Notes: generated from the sequence alone by a model not told the origin. A stretch of DNA of 64,000 bases from RGIG3528 sp963649295 (GCA_963649295.1 CAVJHK010000006.1:1-64000); one strand, 5' to 3'; counted from the first letter of the stretch, positions 51,322 through 61,711 are shown. Translations and numbers: made by a program.

Positions 51322-53892
51322 TTAATTCTCCTGATGGGCTGGCTGCATATAAATAAGTTCGACTGAATACTCGTTTACGGCGGATTTGTCCGCAACAATC
51401 GAATCGGAATTATTTTCCCTAAATGCGATAAAGTAGGGCACAGCTGAAAGTGTGAGCGGCAATCCGTTTTCGTTAAGACTGAGATATGCGTAAGCTTCCG
51501 CTTCGGTCAGGCACTTATTTCCCGATGAAAATGTTCCGGAATATGAACTGTAGTAGGTTGACGGATAAATGTTTGTCGATGCTTTGTTTATTCCGGGAAT
51601 GTCATTAAGCGGCGAGGTGGCGAGCAAATATTTTAACGCCCTGTATTTAAGCTGATTTGTCTTATATGAATCGTTTGAAAGACCGAGCATATATCCCGAA
51701 AAATTTATATCGTTAAGAATCATGTCCGGGACACTGTATCCGTAAACTATGCCATAGGCTAAATCACTTAGGTCAATCGTGATTTCGTGTGTGAGTGTCG
51801 AAAGGTCAACTGTTTCACCGGGAGCGATTTTACCTATTTTAAAAATATTGTAATCAAGAATTATCGCGCCGTCAGTGAGTACAGAAGACGTATTGTTTGT
51901 GATATGACCCGTCAAAATGCCGTTTTCGTAATTTGCTTCAAAATCGAGCATATAGTCGGATTTGTCATTTAATCGCGAAAAATAAAACGATTCGCTTCCC
52001 ATTGCCGAGGAATTCTTGACTGATACGGAATTGGTGCCCGGGCTGTCAAGCCATGTTATGTCACTTTGATTATTGCCCGAACCGTAACTGTAATAGTAAT
52101 AATAATTGTAAACATCCGAAAGCAGCTTTGGTATATATTCGGATGCAAAATCTATTGTATATGTTTTGTTTTTCGGAAATATTATATTTGAAACGGCACT
52201 TTCGGAAATAACATCATCCGAAATAGATGTAAAGCGGCATACGGAAACCTGCGGCTTTATAAAACGCACGGATATGCCGGATACGAATATCAAAAGGCAT
52301 GCGGCAAAAGATAATGCGGGGATTATTACCCACAAAAACATTTGTTTTCCTGTTTTTTTCAGGTAAAAATATGCCATAAAAACCATAACGGTAAATAAGA
52401 GAAGTATCAAAATGTATGCAAGCACGGGAAGAAGCTTGCCTGTCGAAAGGCTTTCGGCAAGATTTGATTTGTAATAATAATCGTCGTCTTCACCGTAGTT
52501 ATAACCGGAAGCGTTTAAATATTCCATATAAAAAGCGTCACCTATAGTTTCAAGAAGTATATAGGATAAAATATCCGCATTGTGCTCATAATCCGAAAAA
52601 GGAGACTTTGTGATGTCGGTTGCAAGGAAAACCAAATTTCCTTTGTCGTAGGGGACCCTTGCCGCAAAAGGAAAAGTGCTTCCCAAGTTTGTTTTTGCGG
52701 TGAGAAGCGTGTCACCCGTATTTAATTCAAGGATATTTGCATTTACATATTCGCCCGTAAGCGCGGGTTTATTTAACAATATGTCACGATGGCCGGATAA
52801 GTATGAATTTAAAATTTCCTCACAGTATGAATATATGCACGACGACCTAAAGTCTGCTTCCATTTGGGAAAGAGATGCAAAATCCGTATATGTGATTGTT
52901 TCGGAATATTCTTCACCGAACGAGTTAGTCCAAAGGTATTTTATCAAAATGTCTTTGTAATCCGAATACATTTTTTCGTATTGCTTGTAGGAATCGAGAG
53001 AGAAGAAGTCGCTTTCTTCGTATTTTTCCCAGTCCATATCATACATTACATGTAAAATGTGGGAATCGTAGCCGGTGTCAATTGACTCAAAAATCATTTT
53101 TGATGTATCGATGCCGGATATACCAAAGTCTGAAGTGACGCGCGAAACTTTTCCGCAGGATATGTTTAATTTGTCTTTAAAGCCTGCAAAGACCTTGTTG
53201 TAATTTTCTCCCGTTCCGAATATTATAAGTCCGCCGTTAGCCGTATATTCTAAAATTGCATTTATTTGAGCGGCAGACAGTCTGTCTGTCGAATAATCGG
53301 ATATAACAATTGCGTCAAGCATTTCGTAGGCTTCGGGGGATGTGCTCATAGAGGAATAATCAAGCTTTGTGACGGATGTTTTAAGGGATGAGAGCCCCGA
53401 AAGATATATGTTTGACATCCATGAAAGTGCATTTATGTCATCCGTAAGCACACCGATTTTGAGAGCGTCATGTGTTGTGTCAAAGTTTAAATTTATGTCT
53501 TTTACCAAAATAAGATTATTGTCTTCGTCGTAAAGGGATATGGTATAATTTGCAAATGCGGAGGAAAGATAGGCGATTATTTCGTATGTTTTTTCGTTAC
53601 CTTTATTTAAATCAAGGTGCTTCTCGTAGGACAGTGTCGAACCCGAAGACGCAAGCAAAGTAAATACGAGCTTTCCCGTAAAGTCATCGCCCGTATTTCT
53701 TATTGTAACAAGGAAAGGAACGCTTTTTCCTGCTTCAACCGTATTTCCGTATCCTGCCGAAACGGATACCATAAAATCATTTCTGTTATATCTGCTTTCG
53801 GCAAATACGAGGGTCTCGGAAAATGAGGAAATTAATACAAAAATTACGATCAAAACGATTGACAGTTTTTTTATTATGTTTTTCTTTGACAT
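51322..53892 (-). CDS. Large secreted-domain membrane protein
   Basis: 856 residues from ATG 53892, preceded by GGGAGAA. Signal peptide (about 1-32, ending FAES). The outer part starts with an Ig/NPCBM-like beta domain (SVSAGYGNTVEAGKSVPFLV), then a Rossmann-like section (DAIVISDYSTDRLSAAQI) that resembles glutamine-amidotransferase/ThuA-type folds. Two membrane helices at about 485-508 and 518-540 are followed by a second outer domain. It is first in the eight-gene cluster, 1 bp before the ABC ATPase. Function unknown; may be the surface partner of the ABC pair. Confidence 0.8.
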   Translation of the reverse strand: MSKKNIIKKLSIVLIVIFVLISSFSETLVFAESRYNRNDFMVSVSAGYGNTVEAGKSVPFLVTIRNTGDDFTGKLVFTLLASSGSTLSYEKHLDLNKGNEKTYEIIAYLSSAFANYTISLYDEDNNLILVKDINLNFDTTHDALKIGVLTDDINALSWMSNIYLSGLSSLKTSVTKLDYSSMSTSPEAYEMLDAIVISDYSTDRLSAAQINAILEYTANGGLIIFGTGENYNKVFAGFKDKLNISCGKVSRVTSDFGISGIDTSKMIFESIDTGYDSHILHVMYDMDWEKYEESDFFSLDSYKQYEKMYSDYKDILIKYLWTNSFGEEYSETITYTDFASLSQMEADFRSSCIYSYCEEILNSYLSGHRDILLNKPALTGEYVNANILELNTGDTLLTAKTNLGSTFPFAARVPYDKGNLVFLATDITKSPFSDYEHNADILSYILLETIGDAFYMEYLNASGYNYGEDDDYYYKSNLAESLSTGKLLPVLAYILILLLFTVMVFMAYFYLKKTGKQMFLWVIIPALSFAACLLIFVSGISVRFIKPQVSVCRFTSISDDVISESAVSNIIFPKNKTYTIDFASEYIPKLLSDVYNYYYYYSYGSGNNQSDITWLDSPGTNSVSVKNSSAMGSESFYFSRLNDKSDYMLDFEANYENGILTGHITNNTSSVLTDGAIILDYNIFKIGKIAPGETVDLSTLTHEITIDLSDLAYGIVYGYSVPDMILNDINFSGYMLGLSNDSYKTNQLKYRALKYLLATSPLNDIPGINKASTNIYPSTYYSSYSGTFSSGNKCLTEAEAYAYLSLNENGLPLTLSAVPYFIAFRENNSDSIVADKSAVNEYSVELIYMQPAHQEN

Positions 53893-54098
53893 ATAATTCT
53901 CCCTGATTGCTGCATAATGATTAATGATATTAAAGTCAAAAGGCCTTTTGGACTTTGTATACAAAATATGTGAAATAGGTGCTTTTTATAAGCCGTACAC
54001 CTATATCATATACATTGTTCTTAAAGATAACAATATCTGCTTAATATATAAGTCGAAAAAAATAATAACACGTTTCACATTCCGTTTAGGTTTTTTTC

Positions 54099-54127
54099 TT
54101 GATTTTTTCACATTTCTAATGTAAGAT
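54099..54127 (+). promoter_or_regulatory. Promoter of the Na/Pi cotransporter gene
   Basis: TTGATT (54099-54104), 17-bp spacer, TAAGAT (54122-54127). Otherwise 53893-54200 is AT-rich, with a 12-bp palindrome AAAAGGCCTTTT near 53938 and nothing else recognised. Confidence 0.5.
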
Positions 54128-54200
54128 TTAACATGTTTGCACGTAAATTGAGTAAAAGTTTTATTCTGCGTCGGGGAATGCAGAAAAAGGAAGGAACAAA

Positions 54201-55979
54201 ATGGACATATTTGTAGCTCTTAAGTATCTCGGAGGAATCTCGGTATTTCTCTTTGGCATGGACACAATGGGCAAGTATCTTGAAAAGCTGTCGGGCGGAA
54301 AACTTGAAACCGTTCTTTCAAAGCTTACCGTCAACAGATTTCTGGCTGTAATATTCGGTGCGATTGTTACCGCGGTCATTCAGTCGTCAAGCACAACCTC
54401 GGTTATGGTTGTCGGACTCGTAAACTCGGGTATTATGAAGCTTTCACAAGCTGTCGGTGTACTTATGGGCGCAAATATCGGAACAACGATCACATCGTGG
54501 ATTTTGTCACTTGCAGGTATGGGGGACGAAGTCCCTTTTGTGCTTAAGCTCTTTAAGCCGTCGTCGCTTGTCGGCATTATGGGATTTGCGGGCATCATCT
54601 TAAAGATGGCATGCCGCAGCGAAAAGAAAAAAGACATCGGTACGATTCTTCTCGGATTTTCACTTCTTATGTTCGGTATGAGTGCAATGTCGGATGCGGT
54701 TGAGCCTCTTGCGGAGCTCCCCGAAGTCCGTAATCTTCTTATAAAATTTTCAAATCCGATTCTGGGTGTTCTTGCGGGACTTACAATTACCGCAATTATT
54801 CAAAGCTCGGCGGTTTCAATCGGTATTCTTCAGGCATTTTGTATATCCGGTGCGGTCACTTATTCCGCTGCCATTCCCATTATTATGGGACAGAATATAG
54901 GTACATGCGCAACGGCTCTCATATCCGCCGTCGGAGCTTCAAAAAACGGCAAAAGAGCATCGTTTGTGCATCTTTACTTCAATATGATAGGCACGGTGAT
55001 TTTTCTTGCCGCATTTTATATTGCGGATGGGATATTTGATTTTGCTTTTGTGAATGAGTCAGCATCCGCATCGATGATAGCTCTTATCCACAGCCTTTTT
55101 AATATAGGTACGACGATAATTTTGTTCCCGTTTGCGGGAGCAATCGAAAAGCTTGCCGTGCTTACGGTTCCGGATACAAAGAAAAAATCGGATGAACAGG
55201 GCAACAAGGAATTTAAGCTTCTTGATGTGCGCTTCCTTGAAACACCCACATTTGCAATTGAGCAATGCAAGGTTGTTACGCTCAACATGGCAAATATTTC
55301 CCGTGCGGCTCTTTTTAACGCAATTGAAATTTTGAGGAGCTATGATCCCTCAAAAGCCAAGCTTGTCGAAGATCTTGAACAGGAAGCGGATGCTTATGAG
55401 GACGAACTCGGAAATTATCTTGTAAAGGTTACAAACAAGCGTCTTTCCAAAAAGGACAGTAACGCAGTCGCAAAGATTCTTCACTGCATAAGCGATTTTG
55501 AGCGAATATCAGACCATGCGTTAAACATTAAAGAGGCGGCAGCGGAGCTTCATACAAAGGGATATGCGTTCTCTGATGAAGCACAAAAAGAACTCGAAGT
55601 TCTCCAAAACGCGGTTCAGCAGATAATCTCTGATACTGTTTCCTCTTTTGCAACGGAAGATATTGAACTTGCACGCAAGATCGAGCCTCTTGAACAGGTT
55701 ATCGACAACCTCACGCAGCAGATAAAGTCGCGTCACATCGAGCGTCTTGTAAACGGCAGATGTACGATAGAGCTTGGATTTATCCTTACGGATTTGATCA
55801 CGAATTATGAAAGAATTTCCGACCATTGCTCAAATATCGCGATAGCCGTTATCCAGATGAACGAAGACATTTATGCGGCACATGAATATCTTGACAAGAT
55901 CAAAACGGGCGGAGATGACGAATTTTCAAAGGAATACAGGGCAGACGAACAAAATTTCATGCTTCCCGAATTGCATTAA
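54201..55979 (+). CDS. Na+/phosphate cotransporter with C-terminal PhoU-like domain
   Basis: 592 residues. Two repeated halves each carry the QSSS-type motif (VIQSSSTTSVM near 60 and IIQSSAVSIG near 200), typical of the NptA/NPT2 family, with about eight membrane helices up to 315. Residues about 345-560 are two PhoU-like helical bundles (ERISDHALNI and ERISDHCSNIA), which bind metal clusters. Family members move phosphate with sodium; the PhoU part probably senses or regulates. Its ribosome site is AAGGAAGG. Confidence 0.93.
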   Translation: MDIFVALKYLGGISVFLFGMDTMGKYLEKLSGGKLETVLSKLTVNRFLAVIFGAIVTAVIQSSSTTSVMVVGLVNSGIMKLSQAVGVLMGANIGTTITSWILSLAGMGDEVPFVLKLFKPSSLVGIMGFAGIILKMACRSEKKKDIGTILLGFSLLMFGMSAMSDAVEPLAELPEVRNLLIKFSNPILGVLAGLTITAIIQSSAVSIGILQAFCISGAVTYSAAIPIIMGQNIGTCATALISAVGASKNGKRASFVHLYFNMIGTVIFLAAFYIADGIFDFAFVNESASASMIALIHSLFNIGTTIILFPFAGAIEKLAVLTVPDTKKKSDEQGNKEFKLLDVRFLETPTFAIEQCKVVTLNMANISRAALFNAIEILRSYDPSKAKLVEDLEQEADAYEDELGNYLVKVTNKRLSKKDSNAVAKILHCISDFERISDHALNIKEAAAELHTKGYAFSDEAQKELEVLQNAVQQIISDTVSSFATEDIELARKIEPLEQVIDNLTQQIKSRHIERLVNGRCTIELGFILTDLITNYERISDHCSNIAIAVIQMNEDIYAAHEYLDKIKTGGDDEFSKEYRADEQNFMLPELH

Positions 55980-56090
55980 CTTAGGATATAAGCTTTTTGC
56001 TTCGCTTTTTTTTCTGTATTTGGTATATGCAACGGGCTCGGATATGTTTTACATTTTTTTGTCGCCAAAAAAGAAAATAAATGGTATGAT

Positions 56091-56117
56091 ATCGGGGCAA
56101 AGCTTTTTTGCCCCGAT
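56091..56117 (+). other. Hairpin upstream of the aspartate kinase gene
   Basis: ATCGGGGCAAA (56091-56101) pairs with TTTGCCCCGAT (56107-56117); no T tract follows. A second short hairpin (GATTGC/GCAATC) lies at about 56140. 55980-56196 contains nothing else recognisable. A -10-like TATGAT (56085-56090) directly precedes the first hairpin. Confidence 0.45.
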
Positions 56118-56196
56118 AAGTGTTATAAAAAGTTTGTATGATTGCGGAGCAATCCGTGTATCATATCATAAAATATATGAAAAGAGATAAAAAGAA

Positions 56197-57516
56197 ATGA
56201 TTAAGGTTGTAAAGTTTGGAGGAAGCTCGCTTGCTTCCGCGGAACAGTTTGAAAAAGTGGGAAATATCATCAAGGCGGATCCCGACAGAAAATATGTTGT
56301 GCCTTCCGCGCCTGGAAAGAGATTCGCAAACGACACAAAAGTCACGGACATGCTTTATAAGTGCTATGAGCTTGCCGAAAACAATGCGGATTTTTCGGAA
56401 ATGCTTTCACAAATAAAAGCACGTTACGATGAAATTATAAAAGGCTTAAATTTAAAAACCGATCTAAGCGGCGAATTTAAAATAATAGAAGAAAATTTTA
56501 AAAACAAAGCCGGTGTCCAATATGCCGCATCACGAGGAGAATATTTAAACGGAATTTTGATGGCGGAATACCTGGGGTACAATTTTTTGGACGCCGCAAG
56601 TGTTATACTGTTTGACGAAAAGGGAAATTTTTTGCCCGAAGAGACAAATAAAATCTTATCGGAAAAATTAAAGGAGCTTGACACGGTTGTCCTTCCGGGA
56701 TTTTATGGGGCAACAAAGGACGGTATTGTAAAAACATTTTCAAGAGGCGGCTCCGATATAACCGGATCGATTCTTGCGAGAGCGGTTTCTGCGGATCTTT
56801 ATGAAAACTGGACGGATGTTTCGGGATTTCTCGTTACCGATCCCAGAATTGTAAAAGACCCGCGTGTAATTACAACGATTACCTATAAGGAGCTCAGAGA
56901 ACTTTCTTACATGGGTGCGACGGTGCTGCATGAGGATGCGATTTTCCCCGTACGCAAGAGCGGAATACCGATCAACATCAAAAATACAAATCATCCCGAG
57001 GATCCGGGCACGATGATTGTCGAAAACACATGCAAGCAGTCGGAATTTACGATTACGGGTGTTGCAGGCAAAAAGGGCTTTGTTTCGATAAATATCGAAA
57101 AAGACCAAATGAATTCCGAAATCGGCTTCGGCAGACGTGCGCTCCAGGCTTTTGAGGAATCGGGTATTTCTTTTGAGCATATGCCGTCGGGAATAGACAC
57201 ATTGTCCGTATTTGTGCACAAGCCCGAATTTGAAGGCAAGGAGCAGCAGGTACTTGCGGCTATTCACCGCCTTACAAATCCCGACAATATCGAAATAGAT
57301 TCGGATGTTGCGCTTATTGCGGTTGTCGGCAGAAGCATGAAATCAAATCATGGTGTTGCAGCCAGAATTTTTGCGGCACTCGCACACAATCACATCAATA
57401 TCAAGATGATCGATCAGGGTTCATCCGAGCTTAATATCATCATCGGTATATCAAACAACGATTTTGAAAATGCCATAAAAGCAATCTATGACATTTTTGT
57501 TACGGCGGCAATCTAG
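56197..57516 (+). CDS. Aspartate kinase
   Basis: 439 residues. First step of the lysine/threonine/methionine pathway. KFGGSSLAS (residues 6-14) is the ATP/aspartate loop, SRGEYLNG near 110 and SRGGSDITG near 184 are substrate-binding. The C-terminal third carries two ACT domains (TITGVAGKKGFVSINI and ALIAVVGRSMK), which bind the feedback effector, probably lysine. Monofunctional; no homoserine dehydrogenase domain. Stands upstream of gdpP, with a 50-bp gap. Confidence 0.95.
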   Translation: MIKVVKFGGSSLASAEQFEKVGNIIKADPDRKYVVPSAPGKRFANDTKVTDMLYKCYELAENNADFSEMLSQIKARYDEIIKGLNLKTDLSGEFKIIEENFKNKAGVQYAASRGEYLNGILMAEYLGYNFLDAASVILFDEKGNFLPEETNKILSEKLKELDTVVLPGFYGATKDGIVKTFSRGGSDITGSILARAVSADLYENWTDVSGFLVTDPRIVKDPRVITTITYKELRELSYMGATVLHEDAIFPVRKSGIPINIKNTNHPEDPGTMIVENTCKQSEFTITGVAGKKGFVSINIEKDQMNSEIGFGRRALQAFEESGISFEHMPSGIDTLSVFVHKPEFEGKEQQVLAAIHRLTNPDNIEIDSDVALIAVVGRSMKSNHGVAARIFAALAHNHINIKMIDQGSSELNIIIGISNNDFENAIKAIYDIFVTAAI

Positions 57517-57565
57517 CCACATACCCGCTGTTGTCTCGGGACCCCGGGAGAAAGAAGAGCCGTGT

Positions 57566-59629
57566 ATGAAAAAAGAGAAAACAAATATAAAGCTTAACGG
57601 AAAATTGGCAGTTTATTTTAACTGGCCGGTATATCTGCTTATTATCATTTTGTGCTTTGATATAACAATGTGCTTATTTTTCCCTGCAACAATACCTTTT
57701 GTGCTATTGTATACTTTGTTATATTCCGCAGTTTGTATTCTTGTTGCAATTTTTAAAAAACATGATGCGGTAACGGAGCTTGTTTTGTTTGCTGCGGAAT
57801 TCAGTCGTGCCGAGCACCAAATGCTTAAAGAGCTTGATGTGCCCTTCGGACTTCTTGACCTAAACGGAAATCTGATATGGTCAAACAACGACTTAAAGGA
57901 TCTGATTGCGATTGACAAGTGGCAAAACGTTCCGATAACAAAGATATTTAATAACGACACTTTGACTGTAATGCCGACCGTCGAAGAAGACGTAAATATG
58001 CATATTACGTACGGCAGAAGCAATTATCTTTTGAGACTCAGGCTTGTAACACCGTCCGAATACGGAGACATGGTACTTTGGAAATATGAGAATTTACCGG
58101 ATGCACCGGAGGATTCGCTTGTTGCTCTTTTTCTTTATGACGAAACCGAAAGCGTTTCTTTAAACAGACGGGATTTTGACGACAAACTTATAACCGGACT
58201 TATTTATATCGATAATTTTGACGAAGCGTTTGAAAAAGCGGACGATGCGAGGCGTTCGATTGCGACTGCATGGGTGGAGCGTGAGATAAACAAATATATG
58301 AAGCCTTACGATGCAATAGTGAGAAAGCTCGAAAAGGACAGATATCTTTTTATCACAAAGCAAAAGCATTTGCTTCAAATGGAAAGCAATCGTTTTCAAA
58401 TACTTGAAAACATCAGAAACTTAAACATCTATGATTTGTCTCTTACGGTTTCGGTCGGAGTAGGGGCAATTACGGATTCGTACAAGGCATCATACGAAAC
58501 GGCGCATGCCGCAATCGATCTTGCGATGGGACGCGGCGGAGATCAGGCTGTGGTAAAAAGAGCAGCCGGCGTCACATATTTTGGCGGAACCACACAGGCA
58601 CAGGAAAAATCCACGCGTGTCAAGGCACGTGTGAAAGCAGAGGCACTTTGCGAATATATAGAAGCCAAAGAAAAGGTTGTCGTAATGGGACATTCCATGG
58701 CCGATATAGATTCGGTGGGCGCAAGTGTCGGAATATACAGAATCGCAAAGGCATTAAACAAAAGAGCATATATCTGCATTACCGATCCCACTCTTCAGAT
58801 TAAACAAACGATAGACAGATTTGCTGCCGATCCGGAATATGAAGAGGACATGTTTATTACCGGCGCAAATGCAAAAACAGTTGTCGACAATGAAACGCTT
58901 CTTGTTGTTGTGGATGTAAACAGACCGACATTTACGGATACTCCCGAGCTCTTAAAGCTTACCGAAACGGTTATTGTATTTGACCATCACAGACAAATGA
59001 GCGATAAAATCGAAGATACCGTACTTGCTTATATTGAGCCTTTTATTTCGTCAACGTGCGAGATGATTGCCGAAATGCTTCAATATGTCGAAAACGGCTT
59101 GAAGCTCAAGCCTCCGGAAGCCGATGTAATGTACGGCGGCATTATGATTGATACAAACAATTTCCTTGTCAAAGCGGGAGTAAGAACATTTGAAGCGGCG
59201 GCATTTTTGCGCCGTAACGGTGCGGACATAACAAGAATCCGCAAAAATTTCCGTTCGAATTACAACGAATATAAGGTACGTGCAGAGGCTGTTTCCGGTG
59301 CCGAGATTTTTATGGAACATTTTATTTTTGCAAAGTCAAACAGCGAAGGACTCGAAAGTCCCACGATCGTTGCGGCACAGGTTGCGGATGAGCTTCTCGG
59401 AATCAACGGAATAAGAGGTGCTTTTGTTTTTACCGAATATAATGACAAAATATACGTAAGCGCCCGTTCGATTGACGAATTGAATGTTCAGGTGCTTACG
59501 GAAAAACTCGGCGGCGGCGGACATATGAGCTCCGCAGGCGTTCAGTTTGAAAATATAACGATTGACGAGGCAATTGAAAAAGTTAAACAGGTTATTGTAC
59601 AAATGAAGGAAAATAAGGAGATAAAGTGA
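57566..59629 (+). CDS. gdpP: c-di-AMP phosphodiesterase GdpP
   Basis: 687 residues from ATG 57566. Two membrane helices (about 15-65), a PAS-like region (FGLLDLNGNLIWSN), a degenerate GGDEF domain (about 200-330) and a DHH-DHHA1 phosphodiesterase. DHH motifs: VVMGHSMADIDS near 370, VVVDVNRP near 450 and VFDHHRQ near 475; the DHHA1 glycine loop is LGGGGHMSSAG near 645. Degrades the osmotic/wall second messenger c-di-AMP. gdpP-rplI-dnaB is a standard Firmicutes order. Confidence 0.96.
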   Translation: MKKEKTNIKLNGKLAVYFNWPVYLLIIILCFDITMCLFFPATIPFVLLYTLLYSAVCILVAIFKKHDAVTELVLFAAEFSRAEHQMLKELDVPFGLLDLNGNLIWSNNDLKDLIAIDKWQNVPITKIFNNDTLTVMPTVEEDVNMHITYGRSNYLLRLRLVTPSEYGDMVLWKYENLPDAPEDSLVALFLYDETESVSLNRRDFDDKLITGLIYIDNFDEAFEKADDARRSIATAWVEREINKYMKPYDAIVRKLEKDRYLFITKQKHLLQMESNRFQILENIRNLNIYDLSLTVSVGVGAITDSYKASYETAHAAIDLAMGRGGDQAVVKRAAGVTYFGGTTQAQEKSTRVKARVKAEALCEYIEAKEKVVVMGHSMADIDSVGASVGIYRIAKALNKRAYICITDPTLQIKQTIDRFAADPEYEEDMFITGANAKTVVDNETLLVVVDVNRPTFTDTPELLKLTETVIVFDHHRQMSDKIEDTVLAYIEPFISSTCEMIAEMLQYVENGLKLKPPEADVMYGGIMIDTNNFLVKAGVRTFEAAAFLRRNGADITRIRKNFRSNYNEYKVRAEAVSGAEIFMEHFIFAKSNSEGLESPTIVAAQVADELLGINGIRGAFVFTEYNDKIYVSARSIDELNVQVLTEKLGGGGHMSSAGVQFENITIDEAIEKVKQVIVQMKENKEIK

Positions 59630-59632
59630 TTT

Positions 59633-60079
59633 ATGGAAATAATTCTGTTAAAAGACGTTAAGACGCTCGGAAAAAGCGGACAGATAGTTAAGGTAAGCGA
59701 CGGATATGCAAGAAATTTCATTATCCCGAAGGGACTCGGTGTCGAAAAAACACCGAAGACGTTAAACGATTTAAAAGCAAAGCAGCTTGCGGAGGCAAAA
59801 CGTGAGCAGGAGCTCCTTGACGAGGCAGTGCTTCTTTCAGACAAGATTAAATCGGGCAGTGTTACTCTTTCAATCAAGAGCGGAGAGGGCGGAAGAACGT
59901 TCGGTTCGGTTTCCGCAAAGGAAATTGCCGCCGCAGTAAAGACACAGATGGGATTTGACTTTGACAAAAAGAAAATGGTATTGCCTGAGCCCATTAAAAA
60001 TATCGGAACATATCATATTCCCGTCAAGCTTCATCCTCAGGTTACATCGGAGCTTGTGGTTAAGGTGATCGGAGAATAA
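59633..60079 (+). CDS. rplI: Ribosomal protein L9
   Basis: 148 residues: MEIILLKDVKTLGKSG, then the diagnostic VKVSDGYARNFIIPKGL, a long central helix, and the C-terminal FGSVSAKEI domain. Starts 3 bp after gdpP with AAGGAG inside the gdpP end, so translation is probably coupled. Confidence 0.98.
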   Translation: MEIILLKDVKTLGKSGQIVKVSDGYARNFIIPKGLGVEKTPKTLNDLKAKQLAEAKREQELLDEAVLLSDKIKSGSVTLSIKSGEGGRTFGSVSAKEIAAAVKTQMGFDFDKKKMVLPEPIKNIGTYHIPVKLHPQVTSELVVKVIGE

Positions 60080-60103
60080 GCGAAAATTGATTTTGGAGGC
60101 ATA

Positions 60104-61459
60104 ATGGAAGAAAATGTATTAAAGAGAGTAATGCCTCACAGCCATGAGGCGGAACAATCCGTAATCGGCTCTATGATTATGGATAAAGATGCCGTTTTTA
60201 CCGCAACGGATTATCTGATTGCCGATGACTTTTATGAGCAGGAATTTAAAGCGATGTTTGAAGCCTCGGTTGCGCTTTCCCAAAAAGGAATGGCAATAGA
60301 CCCGACCACGCTTACGGACAAACTTAGGGAAATGGGGGTTGCACCCGAGCTTTGCGGACTGGAAAACATAAACAGGGTGATTTCTGAGACTCCGACTTCG
60401 GCAAACGTAAAGCATTATGTTGACATTGTTCTTTCAAAGTCAAAGGAAAGAAGATTAATAAAAACACTTGAAACGCTCAGAGACAAGGCATTTCAGGGAA
60501 ATACGGATGTTGATGTACTCTTTGAAGAAGCAGAAAAAGAAATTTTTAATCTTGTACAAAACCGTGGTTCATCCGATTTTGAAGATATACGTGACATTGT
60601 TTACAGAGGTTTGCGCCGTATCGAACTTGCGGCAAAAAACAATTCAAGAATAACGGGTATTGCGACGGGACTGAGGGACCTGGATTTTAAGCTCTCGGGT
60701 CTTCAAAAGTCGGATCTTATATTGCTTGCCGCACGTCCGTCAATGGGTAAAACGGCGCTCGCGCTTAATATCGCAAATTATGTTGCCGTAAAATCGCACA
60801 TTCCGACGGCTATCTTTAGTCTTGAAATGTCAAAGGAAACTCTTCTTAACAGAATGTTTTCGATGAATTCCGGTGTAAATTCCGAAACAATCAGAACGGG
60901 ACAGTTAAAGGACACCGAATGGTATGATTTGACGCAGGCTGCAAAAGAGCTGACGAATGCGCCGCTTTATATAGACGAAACTCCGGGAATAAAGCCCGGG
61001 GAGCTCAGAACAAAGTGCCGAAAATTAAAAATAGAAAAAAATCTTGGCCTCGTCATGATAGATTACCTGCAGTTGATGTCGGGTTCGAGCACGAGAAACG
61101 AATCAAGACAAAACGAAGTAGCGGAAATTTCGAGATCCCTAAAAGCGCTTGCAAGAGAAATAAATTGTCCGGTTGTTGCACTTTCGCAGCTTTCGCGTGC
61201 CGTTGAATCACGTGACAACAAGCGGCCGATGCTTTCGGATTTGCGTGAATCGGGATCGATTGAGCAGGATGCCGACGTTGTAATGTTTATTTATCGTGAC
61301 GAATATTACAATAAGGATTCCGAAGACAAGGGTGTTGCGGAGGTCATTGTCGCAAAACAAAGAAACGGTACGACGGGGCCGATTCGTCTCAAATGGATGG
61401 GTGAACTTCAAAAATTTGCAACGCTTGAACAGATTAGGACAAACGACGAAGACGAGTGA
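60104..61459 (+). CDS. dnaB: Replicative DNA helicase DnaB
   Basis: 451 residues. N-terminal helical domain (PHSHEAEQSVIGSM), linker, then RecA-like C-terminal domain with Walker A ARPSMGKTALAL near 208, Walker B VMIDYLQLM near 316, and the hexamer arginine in DLRESGSIEQDADVV. Homohexamer that unwinds DNA at the replication fork. GGAGG precedes the start; last gene before a terminator. Confidence 0.97.
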   Translation: MEENVLKRVMPHSHEAEQSVIGSMIMDKDAVFTATDYLIADDFYEQEFKAMFEASVALSQKGMAIDPTTLTDKLREMGVAPELCGLENINRVISETPTSANVKHYVDIVLSKSKERRLIKTLETLRDKAFQGNTDVDVLFEEAEKEIFNLVQNRGSSDFEDIRDIVYRGLRRIELAAKNNSRITGIATGLRDLDFKLSGLQKSDLILLAARPSMGKTALALNIANYVAVKSHIPTAIFSLEMSKETLLNRMFSMNSGVNSETIRTGQLKDTEWYDLTQAAKELTNAPLYIDETPGIKPGELRTKCRKLKIEKNLGLVMIDYLQLMSGSSTRNESRQNEVAEISRSLKALAREINCPVVALSQLSRAVESRDNKRPMLSDLRESGSIEQDADVVMFIYRDEYYNKDSEDKGVAEVIVAKQRNGTTGPIRLKWMGELQKFATLEQIRTNDEDE

Positions 61460-61501
61460 AAATTCAAAATTCGTCCGCAAATACCGGCTGCAGAGCATAT
61501 A

Positions 61502-61533
61502 AAAAAAGAAGCCTTAAAAAAGGCTTCTTTTTG
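61502..61533. terminator. Bidirectional terminator between dnaB and ferredoxin
   Basis: AAAAAGAAGCCTT (61503-61515) with AAGGCTTCTTTTT (61520-61532), perfect 13-bp stem with A and T flanks. Confidence 0.85.
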
Positions 61534-61540
61534 TTTTTGA

Positions 61541-61711
61541 TTATGCCTGTTCAATTGAACCTGTAGGGCAGGCTGCAGCGCAGGAACCGCAATCGAGACA
61601 TGCGTCTGCGTCGATCTCGTAATGATCTTCACCTTCGGAAATAGCGCCCACGGGGCATTCAGCCGCACAAGCTCCGCAGCTTACGCAACCGTCGTTAATC
61701 TTGTATGCCAT
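61541..61711 (-). CDS. 2[4Fe-4S] ferredoxin
   Basis: 56 residues, the normal size of clostridial ferredoxin. Cysteines at 9, 12, 15 and 19 (CVSCGACAAECP) and at 38, 41, 44 and 48 (CLDCGSCAAACP) bind two clusters. Starts ATG 61711 with AGGAGGA upstream. Small, acidic electron carrier for hydrogenase, pyruvate oxidoreductase and rubrerythrin pathways. Its own promoter is at 61775-61802 and the gene is monocistronic. Confidence 0.96.
   Translation of the reverse strand: MAYKINDGCVSCGACAAECPVGAISEGEDHYEIDADACLDCGSCAAACPTGSIEQA

Noticed and set aside
53924..54124. 66-residue frame in the intergenic region
   Set aside because: No ribosome site, biased to AT runs, and it crosses the predicted promoter at 54099.
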